From the NCBI GenBank assembly GCA_963920575.1, contig OY986970.1, positions 21,893,274 through 21,957,273 of the forward strand: 64,000 bases of DNA, given 5' to 3'. A model generated the notes under the pieces. That model saw only the letters and a list, made by a program, of their open reading frames with translations, was not told the origin of the DNA and did not search any database. The first letter of the stretch is position 1; every line of letters starts with the position of its first letter. The position numbers and the translations under genes are program-made. Positions 34,441 through 44,430 of this stretch are shown here, in pieces. This DNA is from Narthecium ossifragum. Taxonomy: Eukaryota; Streptophyta; Magnoliopsida; Dioscoreales; Nartheciaceae.

Positions 34441-36998
34441 TGTGAGGGCCCGTCCCTCGGACCTGGCTCGACCACGTGGGTCGAGAGCCGGTTTCCTATT
34501 GGTTTGGTTCCGCGTCGGGCACGATCGGGCGATCGTGTGGCGGTTTGGACCCCAGGGGCATTTTGGTAAATATGCCCCCTGGTGGTCGGTTTCACACCCG
34601 CGTTGCACCCACGGCCTTGGATTGTTGTATGTGGTTGTTTAGGATGGTTAGGTGGGCCTGGGATCGGAAGATCCCAGCTCGGGCTCGTGAGCGGGTCGAA
34701 CGGGCTTTCGACCTGTTAGAGGATCCGGCCCATTAGAGGGCCTGGTGAGTGGAGGGTGGTTGGAGCAGTTGGCTCCAACCCCCTACCCGCTCCCCTCTCT
34801 TCTCTCCTCTCTTCTCTCCTTCCCTTCTTCTCTTCCTTGGCTGGTTCTTCCTTCTCTTCTCCACCGACGGCTCCTCTTCCTCTCCCTTCTCCCCTTCTCC
34901 TCCGGCTGGGCTAGAGCTTGGAGGACTGAGCTTGAGTAGCGGATCTTTGCGGCGAGGTTGGCTGGACGCGTGGAGAAGCTGGGATTGCGTTTAAGGTAGG
35001 TGTTTCTACCTCGATCCTTGGATCGGGTTCTACTAGGCTAGGATGTTTATGGTTGTGCTGTGAATGCCATGTTAGAATGCCTGTAGTTCCTAGTGTGCAA
35101 TGTAGGTCATTCCTTGTATTCTTGCTTTGCAAATTCTGGTATTGTAACGGTTCGCTTTCCGTATTGTCGAAGTTTCGTCGGTTTTGGTTTTCCGACCTAA
35201 AATGGGATTTAACCGTCCAAATATGGATTTCTTTGCATCATTAGATCCCTCACTTCAAAATACACTTGCTTGCAATGTTTGATTGTATTCTAACATGTTT
35301 TGATCCTTCGAATCTTAGAAAATGGATTTTCGGAATACTGCGTTTTGAGCTCGACGGTCGATCGGTGCATCGACCGTCAGGCTCGACGGTCGATCAATGT
35401 ATCGACCGTCCAGCTTTAGTATGTTTGCTTTGGGCCTGACGGTCGACCGTCGGATCGACCGTCGCATCGACCGTCGGGCTCTGTTGAGATTTTGGGTTCC
35501 CAGGGTCGATGGATCGATCGACCGTGGGACCTTAGCTTTTTCGCCATTTACCTGACGGTCGACCGTCGGTCGACCGTCGGATCGACCGTCGCATCGACCG
35601 TCAGGCTCTGATTGGTTTTGGGCTGTTCAGGGTCGATGGTTGGATCGACCGTCGCCCTTGGTTTTCTTCGTGTGGGCCTCACGGTCGATCCACGGATCGA
35701 CCGTGGCATCGTCCGTGGCCCCACGGTCGATGCACGGATCGACCGTGGCATCGTCTGTGGCCTTTTGAACAGTGTTTTCTGGTTTTCCTTAAATGGCCTT
35801 CAATCTTGATTGAATCTTAAACATATAGGGAAGCTTGTAAGTGGATTTCATTATGTTTTCAAAGGACTTTCATCGGGTTTGATGTTTGATCCGAGTTCCC
35901 TCCCTTTTTGCAAACTTATGGTTATGCTTGCATTTAATTCAAGTTTTGATGGAAAATACATGTTCGGTAGAAATTAAATGCTTAGTTGTTTGCTAAACCA
36001 TTAGCTAGCTATGAGTGCTAGCTAATGAGGAACTGTGAAACCTTAGCCTCTTGCCGGCGGGTGCCGAGGGCTATTGTATATCTGTGGAACTTATAACTGT
36101 TGATGTGACATATAGAGACATCTAGGGTAGATGTTTGCTTAAGCTCATGCATTGTATGCATTAGAAGCATTTGAGGTTAGGCGGGCGATGTTTTAGGTCG
36201 CTGATCCGAGGCTCTCGGGTAGCTCGGATCTAGCCTTAGGACCGTGGATGGGTAGTCAGGATTAGGGTGTGATTGTTGATCTGAATCTTTGGTGATTGAG
36301 GAATGCGTTAGTCGGACTGGAATATTGTAATGCTTGAGGTTTAGAGGTCGTGTCGGCTCTCCAATGCCAAGTGCTAAGGATGGTTGTCGATGTCCCCGAC
36401 GTGTGTCCCCAGGCAGTGGCTTCCTGCTGGGTAAAGGGTGTTCCTACTGGTTCCGGTTCTTGTTTTCCTCCCAGCGTGTTTGGACGGTATTCCCAGCGTG
36501 GTCGGTTGAGAAGAGTAGGATCCCTTGGGGAATCGATAGGGGTTATGGGACCCCGTGGCATCCTTTAGACTTAGGCGGGGAAATGACACTGTTGTTGTTT
36601 ACCTCCTTTCAGTGTGCCGTAGAGTAGAACCCTACTGGGCTTTTTGCTCATTCCTACCTGGGCTGCGTTTGCAGGTGCAGGCGGCAGTTCCTCCTCAGTG
36701 GAGCCAGCAGGTTCGGCTTTTGGCGGCGCGAGTACATCCAGAGGCGCCTGAGGTTTTGTTGGAGGTTATGACTGTTGTACCCCTTTTTGGAGAACCTTTG
36801 GGATGTTGTATAAATCTGTATTTTGGAACTCAGATATTGTAAGAATTGATGTTATATTATGATTAAATCTGGTTAGCCTCTGGATTACTTTTGATTAAAT
36901 TGTTTATCCTTTCCGCTTGTACTGCGCTGGTTGATGATGAATAGTGTTAGGACCCTCACGCCCCGTCCTGGATGGGTTTTCTGGGTCGGGGTGTGACA
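34441..36998 (+). repeat. 3' LTR of the Tekay-like element
   Basis: 2558 bp, TGTGAGGGCCCGTCCCTCGG to CTGGGTCGGGGTGTGACA, followed by TSD TGCAT. It is the complete copy: it contains the ~265 bp lost from the 5' LTR. Splice-like signals repeat at about 34996 (TTTAAG|GTAGGTG) and 36674 (GTTTGCAG|GTGCAG). Confidence 0.95.
35351..35760 (+). repeat. GACGGTCGATC/GATCGACCGTC palindrome array (3' LTR)
   Basis: As in the 5' LTR but expanded: extra GCATCGACCGTC and GGTCGACCGTC units near 35463-35590, and a duplicated CACGGTCGATCCACGGATCG-type unit near 35680-35740. The two LTRs are otherwise almost the same, so the array changes length quickly. Confidence 0.85.
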
Positions 36999-37283
36999 TG
37001 CATCCCTTGCTGGATCGATCCTTCTCCTGGACTTCGATCGATCCAGCCGTTGTTCATCGTCCCGTCGTTGGTTGAGTTGGATCGATCGAACCTGTTGAGG
37101 CCGATCGATCTAACTTATCAAAATCGTCAGAATACACCTGTTTTAGCTCCAAAATTTATCTAACTCATAGGAGGGTCTGTTATACCTGAAATGAAATAAA
37201 AGTAGTCAGTCCAGCATTGCTCGGGGCCCAACAAAGCCAAATTACAAGGGTGTTTTGTGCACTTTTCAAGTCTTATCAATCAT

Positions 37284-37569
37284 CATCAAGCTTCGTGTAA
37301 ATTATAATTTTAGACCATGTGGATTACGTCATGTTTCGTTTAAGAACTTATGGTTTTAAAACTTTCTGTAATAGTACGCGTATGAGCAAAAGCGATTTCG
37401 AGTGTAATTTATTATAGATCTGGATCCCGAATCCGATAGGGCTTCATCTTCCGCAATCCTCTCCTAGCCGAAGCTTGCGGTAGGATGATGTTACGAGAAC
37501 ATCACCTCTCGATCACAGCACATAACCCTGACCTCCAGCACTCGTAGCGATCATAGTCCAAATCCAACA
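37284..37569 (-). mobile_element. Copia 3' LTR fragment
   Basis: Read on the minus strand the LTR begins TGTTGGATTTGGACTATG directly after the purine tract GTGGGAGA (37570-37577), the usual plant Copia PPT/LTR junction. Only the first ~285 bp remain; it is cut off at the LTR B/LTR A junction. Confidence 0.7.
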
Positions 37570-38852
37570 TCTCCCACTCGTAGATGGTGGGTTTGACTCT
37601 GCCACATCTCTATTGATCTTACTTTCAAATGTAGTGTGAGTTCATATTCGGTTCTGTGCCGTGGACCGCTAAGCACACTTGCAATTGGGACCTACTACTC
37701 TAAGCTCGCAAGAACTAGCGTAGAGACATCAACCTCTCAAAATAAACAAACAAATGTTAGGTATCTTATGTACCGAAGACCCATTCGAATTCACCGGTTC
37801 AAGCATCTCTAATCCCTCAAAGAACATGCTTAATCTCTCGAGACTTTCACTCCTATATTCATACTTAGTTGCTATACACACAAGCGACAAAGTAGTGAAC
37901 ATGAATGTAGAGCGGGATGATCTGGATGGTCTTCCCTTCGCCCTCATGCCATTAGGCTCAAAACTATCCGCTTTCCTAGACATGTTCCGGATAAGCCGAA
38001 TCACTCATGGCTATAGGAAACACTCTAAAGTAGTAGCATTAGCCATTTACTTCATGACATAGTCAAAGGTCAAAGGGCACGATGATATCGGTCAGGCAAA
38101 AATGACCCAGAGGACTCACACAGTCTGGAAGCAGGGACCTATTCTCTTCACTTTCTCTATCGGTGCAAAGCATATGCAGTATGAAACACATGATACGAGG
38201 ATAGCTCATTTAAATAAAGAGTGCATGTTCTATCCACCGTATAGATTTATTCTAATCGCTCTTGAAGCACCTAACCCGAGTTCTCATTTGCTCGCCTTCC
38301 AATGCGCCAAATCAAGATCCCGCATCTGGCTTACCAAAACAAGCATAAGTGACATAGGGCAATGACTGTTATTGACCTTTTAACTTCAGGTTTCATCCTA
38401 TCTTCCAATAGGGTGACACTCATGTCTCATCCTTGCTCACTATCTCAAGCGCCAAGGGCGATTGGTCATGTTAGTGAGCCAATTTTGCATGTTTGACATG
38501 CTCGCCATCTGTGTGCTATCTCAACGAGACACAACAATCATGCAAGTACATATAACCGCATAATTGGAGTTAACTCAAGTGACTTATATATGAATTAAGG
38601 AGTGATCAATTACTCTCGAGCACATGACAAGCCTATAGAGTCCTAGAGTCCTTACATAAGCTACATGCCTCTCAATAATGGGCTTTGTCAGAGGATTCAC
38701 AATCATATTACTCGTAGTTATGCGCTTTAGGATCACCTCATTGATGCAATCATGTCTCTAGTGGAGTGACACCCCATATCAAGATGTTTGGTATTCTCAA
38801 AAACATATAAACAATCTTCGCATAGGCAACCATGCCATGGATCATCACTACA
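37570..38852 (-). pseudogene. Copia element, RNase H end and 3' untranslated region
   Basis: On the minus strand, 38640-38852 decodes with frameshifts to the Copia RNase H end: FENTKHLDMGCHSTRD, then PLTKPIIERHVAYVRTLGL (compare the family pattern T.K.IDI...RD and ADPLTKPL). The next ~1 kb is its untranslated 3' part, ending in the purine tract at 37570. The upstream RNase H part continues at 43072 because a 4.2-kb element sits in between. Confidence 0.7.
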
Positions 38853-40161
38853 TGATACGAGTCGATCCGACTCGACCAACTGGATCTGAACCCAGAAGAG
38901 GAACCAAACTGGTTCATACTCTTTCCTAGTTTGACTTGGTCTTACGTAGTTCAAACTAGATTATTTGATTAGAATTTATTATTATTCTTTTATTGAGTCC
39001 TAGTTGATATTTGATTGTTAGGAATTAATTAAGAGTCCCTTTGAGTTAGGAAGTTGAGTTGAGTTTGAAAGCCTTATTACTTGCTAATTAAGCAAGGGGT
39101 TTTTTAGTTGGATTAGGACTCTGTCAAGGTCTCTATAAAAGGACCTCATTAGTTTGTATTAGGTTATGCATGAGATGAATGATGATGAATAGTTGATAGA
39201 ATATCTTAGGAGTAAAATATCATAGGAGTAAAAATAACGTAGATTCCACCAGATTTCCACCATAGATCCACCTTCTTCCTCGTCGGTCATCTTCTCCATA
39301 GCCGGCACCGCCTCCACCGGTAATTCTCCATCCCCGGCACCTTCTCTCTCCTCCACGTCATCGCCACATCAGCACACTGTTCATCATCTCCTTCCCTTCT
39401 CTCCCGTGCTGCTAACCCTAGCCTCACTGCCGTCCCGCCTTTCCGGCCACCCCCGCTGCCATCCAAGACTGCCATCCTCTTCCTCTAAGCCCCATGACTC
39501 CGGCCATCCCTTTCCCGCCGTCTTCACCGACTCCGGCGCCTTCCCCGGCCAACCCGACCTTCGTGCTTCCCGCCATCAACCGCGTCCGTCCCATATATCA
39601 CCCCTAAACCATCCTAAACCCTTCATCGTCTCTCCACGACCCTTTCCCGACCATCTTGCTGACGTCCCAAGCCTCCTGCCGAGGTCCCCGTCGTCCCCGA
39701 GGCCGGTGAACCCAAACCCACGCCGTCGACCTCCAGATCCCGGCGATCCAGAAAGCTACCGCCAAATCCACTCCGGTGGATCTCTTCCACAACACCCCAC
39801 GACCCTTCCTGCCACTATCTCGACCGCCGCCGTCGCCTCTAAGCCGGCGATCCACTCCGGCGACTCCTCAGCCGTCGGATCTTCTCAGCCAACCTTGACC
39901 AAATTGACTCAGCCACTTCAACCAATCTTAGCCGATTCAGCCAAGCCACTTAACCCAATCCGAGCCGGATTCAATTCCTTGAGCCAATCAACCAATCAGA
40001 CTTGACTCAGTCAAGTCCTATCCTATCAGGCTCAGCCAGATCCAATCCAGCTAACCAGATTAAGCCAATTGGACTCAAATCAAGTCCGATCAGGCCAATT
40101 CTGATCGATTGGAGCCATAGAGACCCGATACGAGAGGATTACGAATAGGCCGCTCGTATCA
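38853..40161 (+). repeat. 5' LTR of the LARD-like element
   Basis: 1309 bp, TATAAAA at 39134-39140. A GC-rich, Pro/Ser-coding-looking stretch (39406-40005) is noncoding: the matching frame in the 3' LTR is shifted. Confidence 0.93.
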
Positions 40162-40164
40162 ACT

Positions 40165-40176
40165 TGGTATCAGAGC
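40165..40176 (+). promoter_or_regulatory. Primer-binding site, tRNA-iMet type
   Basis: TGGTATCAGAGC, three bases after the 5' LTR: the standard initiator-tRNA-Met site of plant LTR elements. Confidence 0.9.
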
Positions 40177-40225
40177 TCCGTTCCACCGACTGTGTGGTTC
40201 GAAACCTTCTGGACACTTCGCCACC

Positions 40226-40993
40226 ATGTACGGAGTACCCCAGGAGAGTTGGGAGCAGCATTGCAAGATTCTGCATGCCCAGGTGAACCAGTTGGTTAGT
40301 CTTAACAGAAAGTGGGAGCAGATTACCAGTAGATGGTCAACTGTGACTCAAACAAGTCCTATAGGGATTCAGGTTTTGAGTCAGACCCCTACCCTAGCTG
40401 CAATCCAGATTTCGGAACAAGACCCTGAGCCAACTCAGATTATGACTCCGGTTGTAATTTCGAGTCCGACTGAGACACCAACAATCAGTAAAGAAGAAGA
40501 GATCCAGGAGTTGGTCGAGGAGCAACAACCATCTGATTCTCAGATTGAACCAAAATACCTGCTGTTGCAACCTCTGTCAGACCAGGGTGAACACTATCTA
40601 CCACATTCTCCTGATTTTTCCAAAATTTTCCCTATTTTCCATATTTTTCCGAAATTTCCCCTGCTTTTCTCTCTCCTCCTTGGATTTCGCCCGTCTCTGG
40701 CTCAAGCCGCGGCTCGCCATTGGCTTAGCACCCTCACCCACGCTCGGCTCACCCTGAGCCGACCCTTCGTCGTCCCGGCTCGTCATCCGCGCCGTCAGCT
40801 CGACCCCAAGCCGCCACCCCAACGCCGCCGTGCAACGTCTTCCTCCCCATCTACCCATCGAGGAAGCATCAGTGTCCTTCCTCCCCATCTACCCATTGCC
40901 ACACTCCGGCGACCTTGTTTCACCGTTGATCCAGTTCCGGCAGCTTCTCAGCCGTCCGATCAAGACTGCAACTTGATCCAGCCGTTTGATTAG
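40226..40993 (+). CDS. Unrecognised ORF inside the LARD-like element
   Basis: 255 codons from ATG at 40226. The first ~120 residues (MYGVPQESWEQHCKILHAQV, NQLVSLNRKWEQI, then Thr/Pro/Glu-rich) look like a real, possibly gag-N-terminal, protein. From about residue 130 (SPDFSKIFPIFHIFPKFPLL onward) it reads through T-rich and then GC-rich sequence that looks noncoding. No zinc knuckle or capsid motif. Could be a gag remnant of the parent element. Confidence 0.35.
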   Translation: MYGVPQESWEQHCKILHAQVNQLVSLNRKWEQITSRWSTVTQTSPIGIQVLSQTPTLAAIQISEQDPEPTQIMTPVVISSPTETPTISKEEEIQELVEEQQPSDSQIEPKYLLLQPLSDQGEHYLPHSPDFSKIFPIFHIFPKFPLLFSLLLGFRPSLAQAAARHWLSTLTHARLTLSRPFVVPARHPRRQLDPKPPPQRRRATSSSPSTHRGSISVLPPHLPIATLRRPCFTVDPVPAASQPSDQDCNLIQPFD

Positions 40994-41736
40994 CGTGATC
41001 TTCGATCCAGTGGTTCCGATCTTCGATCTGAATCTGATCCAAGAGTCCCCAGCAATCTGGACCATCCAGATCAACGCCAGGTGATCAAGATGCATCCTCG
41101 ACCGTTGATCAAGCATCCGAAGGTTGATATGAGTCATCAAAGGAGCTACCCTCCTTATTCAGATGTCTCCTTCAATCTGATCAGATCGAACTATGATGGT
41201 AACACGGGTTTGGCTCAACAGACTCAAGTCCAGATTGACACCAGTAGAGCCAACCATGTCAGACAGGTTTGGACCAGAGTATGACTCAGCACAGCTGAAG
41301 TTTCAACTTGGTTCAACCAATTTCTAGCCTAGACTAGTGCAGCAGAAGCATGGTCCAGCCATCTTCACTTCAGATTGGACCAAAGCCAGCTTGACCCAGA
41401 TTCAAGCCAAGTCCCTGCACAGTTGATCAGACCATGGACATCAGATCCCATCCTATGGTCATGGGCAACACTACAGATGGGACATGATGAGGATGATCTA
41501 GGAGAGCCATTGAAGATCATATTCATGGAGCTACCTGAGCCGTCAGATCGACCCCCAGATGCTCTATTCTCTACACAATCCATCAGATGCTTGGTACTGC
41601 TACCCCTGGACCCATCATGGGATCGACCTGGTTTCTCCCCACCGAGTCCAGAGCTATAGCAGCAAGTTGATTCGGTCCAGCCACATAGAGCCATCCTACC
41701 TGACTTGACTCTGTCCTTGAGGACGAGCCAATTCTG
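40994..41736 (+). other. Noncoding interior of the LARD-like element
   Basis: Many short frames, none convincing. The last part (CTGTCCTTGAGGACGAGCCA) resembles the block before the polypurine tract in Ty3/Gypsy elements, which suggests a Gypsy parent. Confidence 0.5.
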
Positions 41737-41749
41737 AAGGAAGGGGGGA
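41737..41749 (+). promoter_or_regulatory. Polypurine tract of the LARD-like element
   Basis: AAGGAAGGGGGGA directly before the 3' LTR TGATACGAG. Confidence 0.85.
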
Positions 41750-43066
41750 TGATACGAGTCGATCCGACTCGACCAACTGGATCCGAACCCAGAAGAGGAA
41801 CCAAACTGGTTCAGACTCTTTCCTAGTTTGACTTGGTCTTACGTAGTTCAAACTAGAGTATTTGATTAGGATTTATTATTATTCTTTTATTGAGTCCTAG
41901 TTGATATTTGATTGCTATGAATTAATTAAGAGTCCCTTTGAGTTAGGAAGTTGAGTTGAGTTTGAAAGCCTTATTACTTGCTAATTAAGCAAAGGGTTTT
42001 TTAGTTGGATTAGGAATCTGTCAAGGTCTCTATAAAAGGACCTCATTAGTTTGTATTAGGTTATGCATGAGATGAATGATGATGAATAGTTGATAGAATA
42101 TCTTAGGAGTAGAATATCATAGGAGTAGAAGTAATGTAGATTCCACCAGATATCCACCATAGATCCACCTTCTTCCCGTCGGTCATCTTCTCTACAGCCA
42201 GCACCGCCTCCATCGGTAATTCTCCATCCCTGGCACCTTCTCTCTCCTCCACGTCATCGCCATGTCAGCCCACGTCAGCACATTGTTCATCATCTCCTTC
42301 CCTTCTCTCCCGTGCTGCTAACCCTAGCCTCACCGCTGTCCCGCCTTTCCGGCCACCCTCGCTGCCATCCAAGACTGCCATCCTCTTCCTCTAAGCCCCA
42401 CGACTCCGGCCATCCCTTTCCCACCGTCTTCACCGTCTCCGGCGCCTTCCCCGGCCAACCCGACCTTCGTGCTTCCCGCCATCAACCGCGTCCGTCCCAG
42501 ATATCACCCCTAAACCATCCTAAACCCTTCCTCGTCTCTCCACGACCCTTTCCCGACCATCTTGCCGACGTCCCAAGCCTCCTGCCGAGGTCCCCGTCGT
42601 CCCCGATGCCGGTGAACCCAAACCCACGCCGTCGACCTCCAGATCCCGGCGATCCAGAAAGCTACCGCCAAATCCACTCCGGTGGATCTCGTCCCCAACA
42701 CCTCGTGACCCTTCCTGCCACTATCCCGACCGCCGCCGCCGCCTCTACGCCGGCGATCCACTCCGGCGACTCCTCAGCCGTCGGATCTTCTCAGCCAGCC
42801 TTGACCAATTGACTCAGCCACTTCACCCAATCCTAGCCGATTCAGCCAAGCCACTTAGCCCAATCCGAGCCAGATTCAATTCCTTGAGCCAATCAACCAA
42901 TCAGACTTGACCCAGTCAAGTCCTATCCTATCAGGCTCAGTCAGATCCGATCCAGCTAACCAGATTAAGCCAATTGGACTCAAATCAAGTCCGATCAGAC
43001 CAATTCTGATCGATTGGATCCGTAGAGATCCGATACGAGAGGATTACGAGTAGACCGCTCGTATCA
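41750..43066 (+). repeat. 3' LTR of the LARD-like element
   Basis: 1317 bp, TATAAAA at 42031-42037, ends GCTCGTATCA before TSD CTACA. Similar to the 5' LTR with scattered substitutions and small indels. Confidence 0.93.
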
Positions 43067-43071
43067 CTACA

Positions 43072-43777
43072 CCCCAGGTGTCTGTGATGACTCCTGATGT
43101 TGAAGAATCACACTAACCAAACAACTCCATAATCAACAGCAGAGCAAGCCTCAAAACATTTGTAATGGCATTAGAATAGGGAACATAGGACATTTTTCAC
43201 AATGCAAAGTCTTTTCTATGCTAACAAGGGCCGAGAGGGCCTCTCTTGCAATTGGGCTCTCAATCAACATGTGGAGCAATTATAAAAGTCTCCCTCTCAA
43301 TCTAAGAAAGACGACGAGAGATAATTCCATATTTGCTTCTACGCAACTCTGTGTCTTGAGTATCATCAACCAATGGACCTAAGCCATCAGTGGTCAAAGC
43401 CGCTCCCACTATTTCTAGGAGATAGAGGAGCTCATCCTCATTCTCAACTAGACTAATTGGTGCGCTGGTAAAGTCGCTCCCACTTTCCCTAGGAGGTCAA
43501 GGAGTTTCCTCCTCATTAATCTCTACTAGGGTAGTTGGTGCGCCTCCTACTAGTTCCTCTATCTCATAGAGTTTTTTTTTATCTCGGGACACATCTCTTT
43601 TGCTATAAAAATTCCTCCATGAGGAAAATACTACATTATGTGATGAAGTCTCAATTACACTTCCACTAGAAATTGTGGTCGCAAATTACCCAAAAATAGG
43701 CTTTTCGCCGATCGTCAAAATAAGTGGAGTGAAATCTGACACTGGAAGCGCTTGGCTAAGGATATAGGCAGCAATCA
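43072..43777 (-). pseudogene. Copia integrase C-terminus, linker and RNase H start, no RT
   Basis: On the minus strand, starting at 43777: LIAAYILSQALPVSDFTPLI followed by GEKPIFG matches the Copia integrase C-terminus (AAYIL...P...TP...W.G.KP). The acidic linker typical of SIRE-type polyproteins follows (EEEFL..KRDVSRDKK), then from about 43200 a decayed RNase H piece (DSSTSGVITDTWGVVMI). Reverse transcriptase is missing between linker and RNase H. Its upstream half lies at 52219-52800 beyond the LTR nest. Confidence 0.65.
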
Positions 43778-43964
43778 GTAACTGATAACTCACAAATTGT
43801 GCATGATATAACCCTTCAACTTAGCTTTGTTAGTAACCAAGCGGTGTATTACTAATGGTTTTTTATTACATTTCAGGTACAAGGATCACTAAGAAAACTT
43901 ATGTTGATTTCATGGTAAAAAAGGGCAAAAATGAAGAAAAGTGGAATTAAGCTCCTTTGGATCG

Positions 43965-44430
43965 ATCCAGGTTCATCTTGGATCGATCCACACTTCGGGA
44001 TCGATCCCAGATACTTATGGATTGATCCAAACCTTCCTTCCAGAGAGCCATTCTGGCCATGCACAGTGGATCGATCCAAGACATGTCTGGATCGATCCTA
44101 ACCGTAGCTGGATTGATCCAAACTTGTCTGAATTGACTCCAAAACCCTTTTCAAAGACCTTGCTTTAGCATGATATAGTGGATCGATCCGAACTTGTTCG
44201 GATCGATCCGGAGCCTTATTTGGATCAATCCAAGATTGTCTGGATCGATCCAAAAGCCCTTTTCCAGAGCCTATTCTTCAGCTTAGCATAGTAGATCGAT
44301 CTAGAGCCTTCGATCCGGAGCCTTATTTGGATCAATCCAAGATTTTTTGGATCGATCCAAAAGCCCTTTTCCAGAGCCTATTCTTCAGCCTAGCACAATG
44401 GGTCGATCCAGAGCCTTCTTGAATCGATCC
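43965..44430 (+). repeat. GGATCGATCC palindrome array in LTR C
   Basis: At least nine exact GGATCGATCC decamers plus degenerate copies (GGATTGATCC, GGATCAATCC, AGATCGATCT) in about 460 bp. A ~75-bp unit (GGATCAATCCAAGATT ... CCCTTTTCCAGAGCCTATTC) is duplicated at about 44220-44290 and 44330-44400. Confidence 0.9.

Larger units (their letters stand above)
27243..36998 (+). mobile_element. Young Tekay-like Ty3/Gypsy element with inverted gag segment
   Basis: Perfect TSD TGCAT (27238-27242, 36999-37003) and two long LTRs that look nearly identical by eye, so insertion was recent. Pol (protease-RT-RNase H-integrase) and a C-terminal tail are on the plus strand, but the gag N-terminal segment at about 29485-30400 is on the minus strand. 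The last ~265 bp of the 5' LTR and the primer-binding site are missing: no TGGTATCAGAGC-type site is found. Pol also carries one in-frame TGA. The element therefore cannot replicate on its own although its LTR promoter looks intact. Confidence 0.93.
25954..37278 (-). mobile_element. LTR B: solo LTR with TSD ATCAT, split by the Tekay-like element
   Basis: Terminal sequences TGATACGACTTGAAAAGTG and CACTTTTCAAGTCTTATCA, with ATCAT duplicated at 25949-25953 and 37279-37283. Without the 9.76-kb insertion (27243-37003) it is about 1.56 kb. Read on the minus strand it has a TATA-like GCTATAAGTAG near 27005-27015 and GGATCGATCC-type palindromes at 27070-27230 and 37010-37110. Termini, TSD and size indicate an LTR left by recombination between two LTRs. 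It landed exactly at the edge of LTR A. Confidence 0.85.
38853..43066 (+). mobile_element. Non-autonomous LTR element (LARD-like), TSD CTACA
   Basis: LTRs 38853-40161 and 41750-43066 (about 1.3 kb, TGATACGAGTCGATCCGACT to CCGCTCGTATCA), TSD CTACA at 38848-38852 and 43067-43071. A primer-binding site and polypurine tract are present, but the 1.59-kb interior encodes no protease, RT or integrase. It disrupts the RNase H region of the Copia element. Small size and lack of pol mark it as dependent on another element. Confidence 0.93.

Noticed and set aside
39406..40005. 199-codon Pro/Ser-rich ORF as a gene
   Set aside because: It lies in an LTR, and the same stretch in the other LTR (42312-42812) is frameshifted; composition explains the open frame.
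43965..44430. CRISPR-like array of short repeats
   Set aside because: Repeats are 10-bp palindromes with irregular spacing inside a plant LTR; no cas genes and a eukaryotic context.
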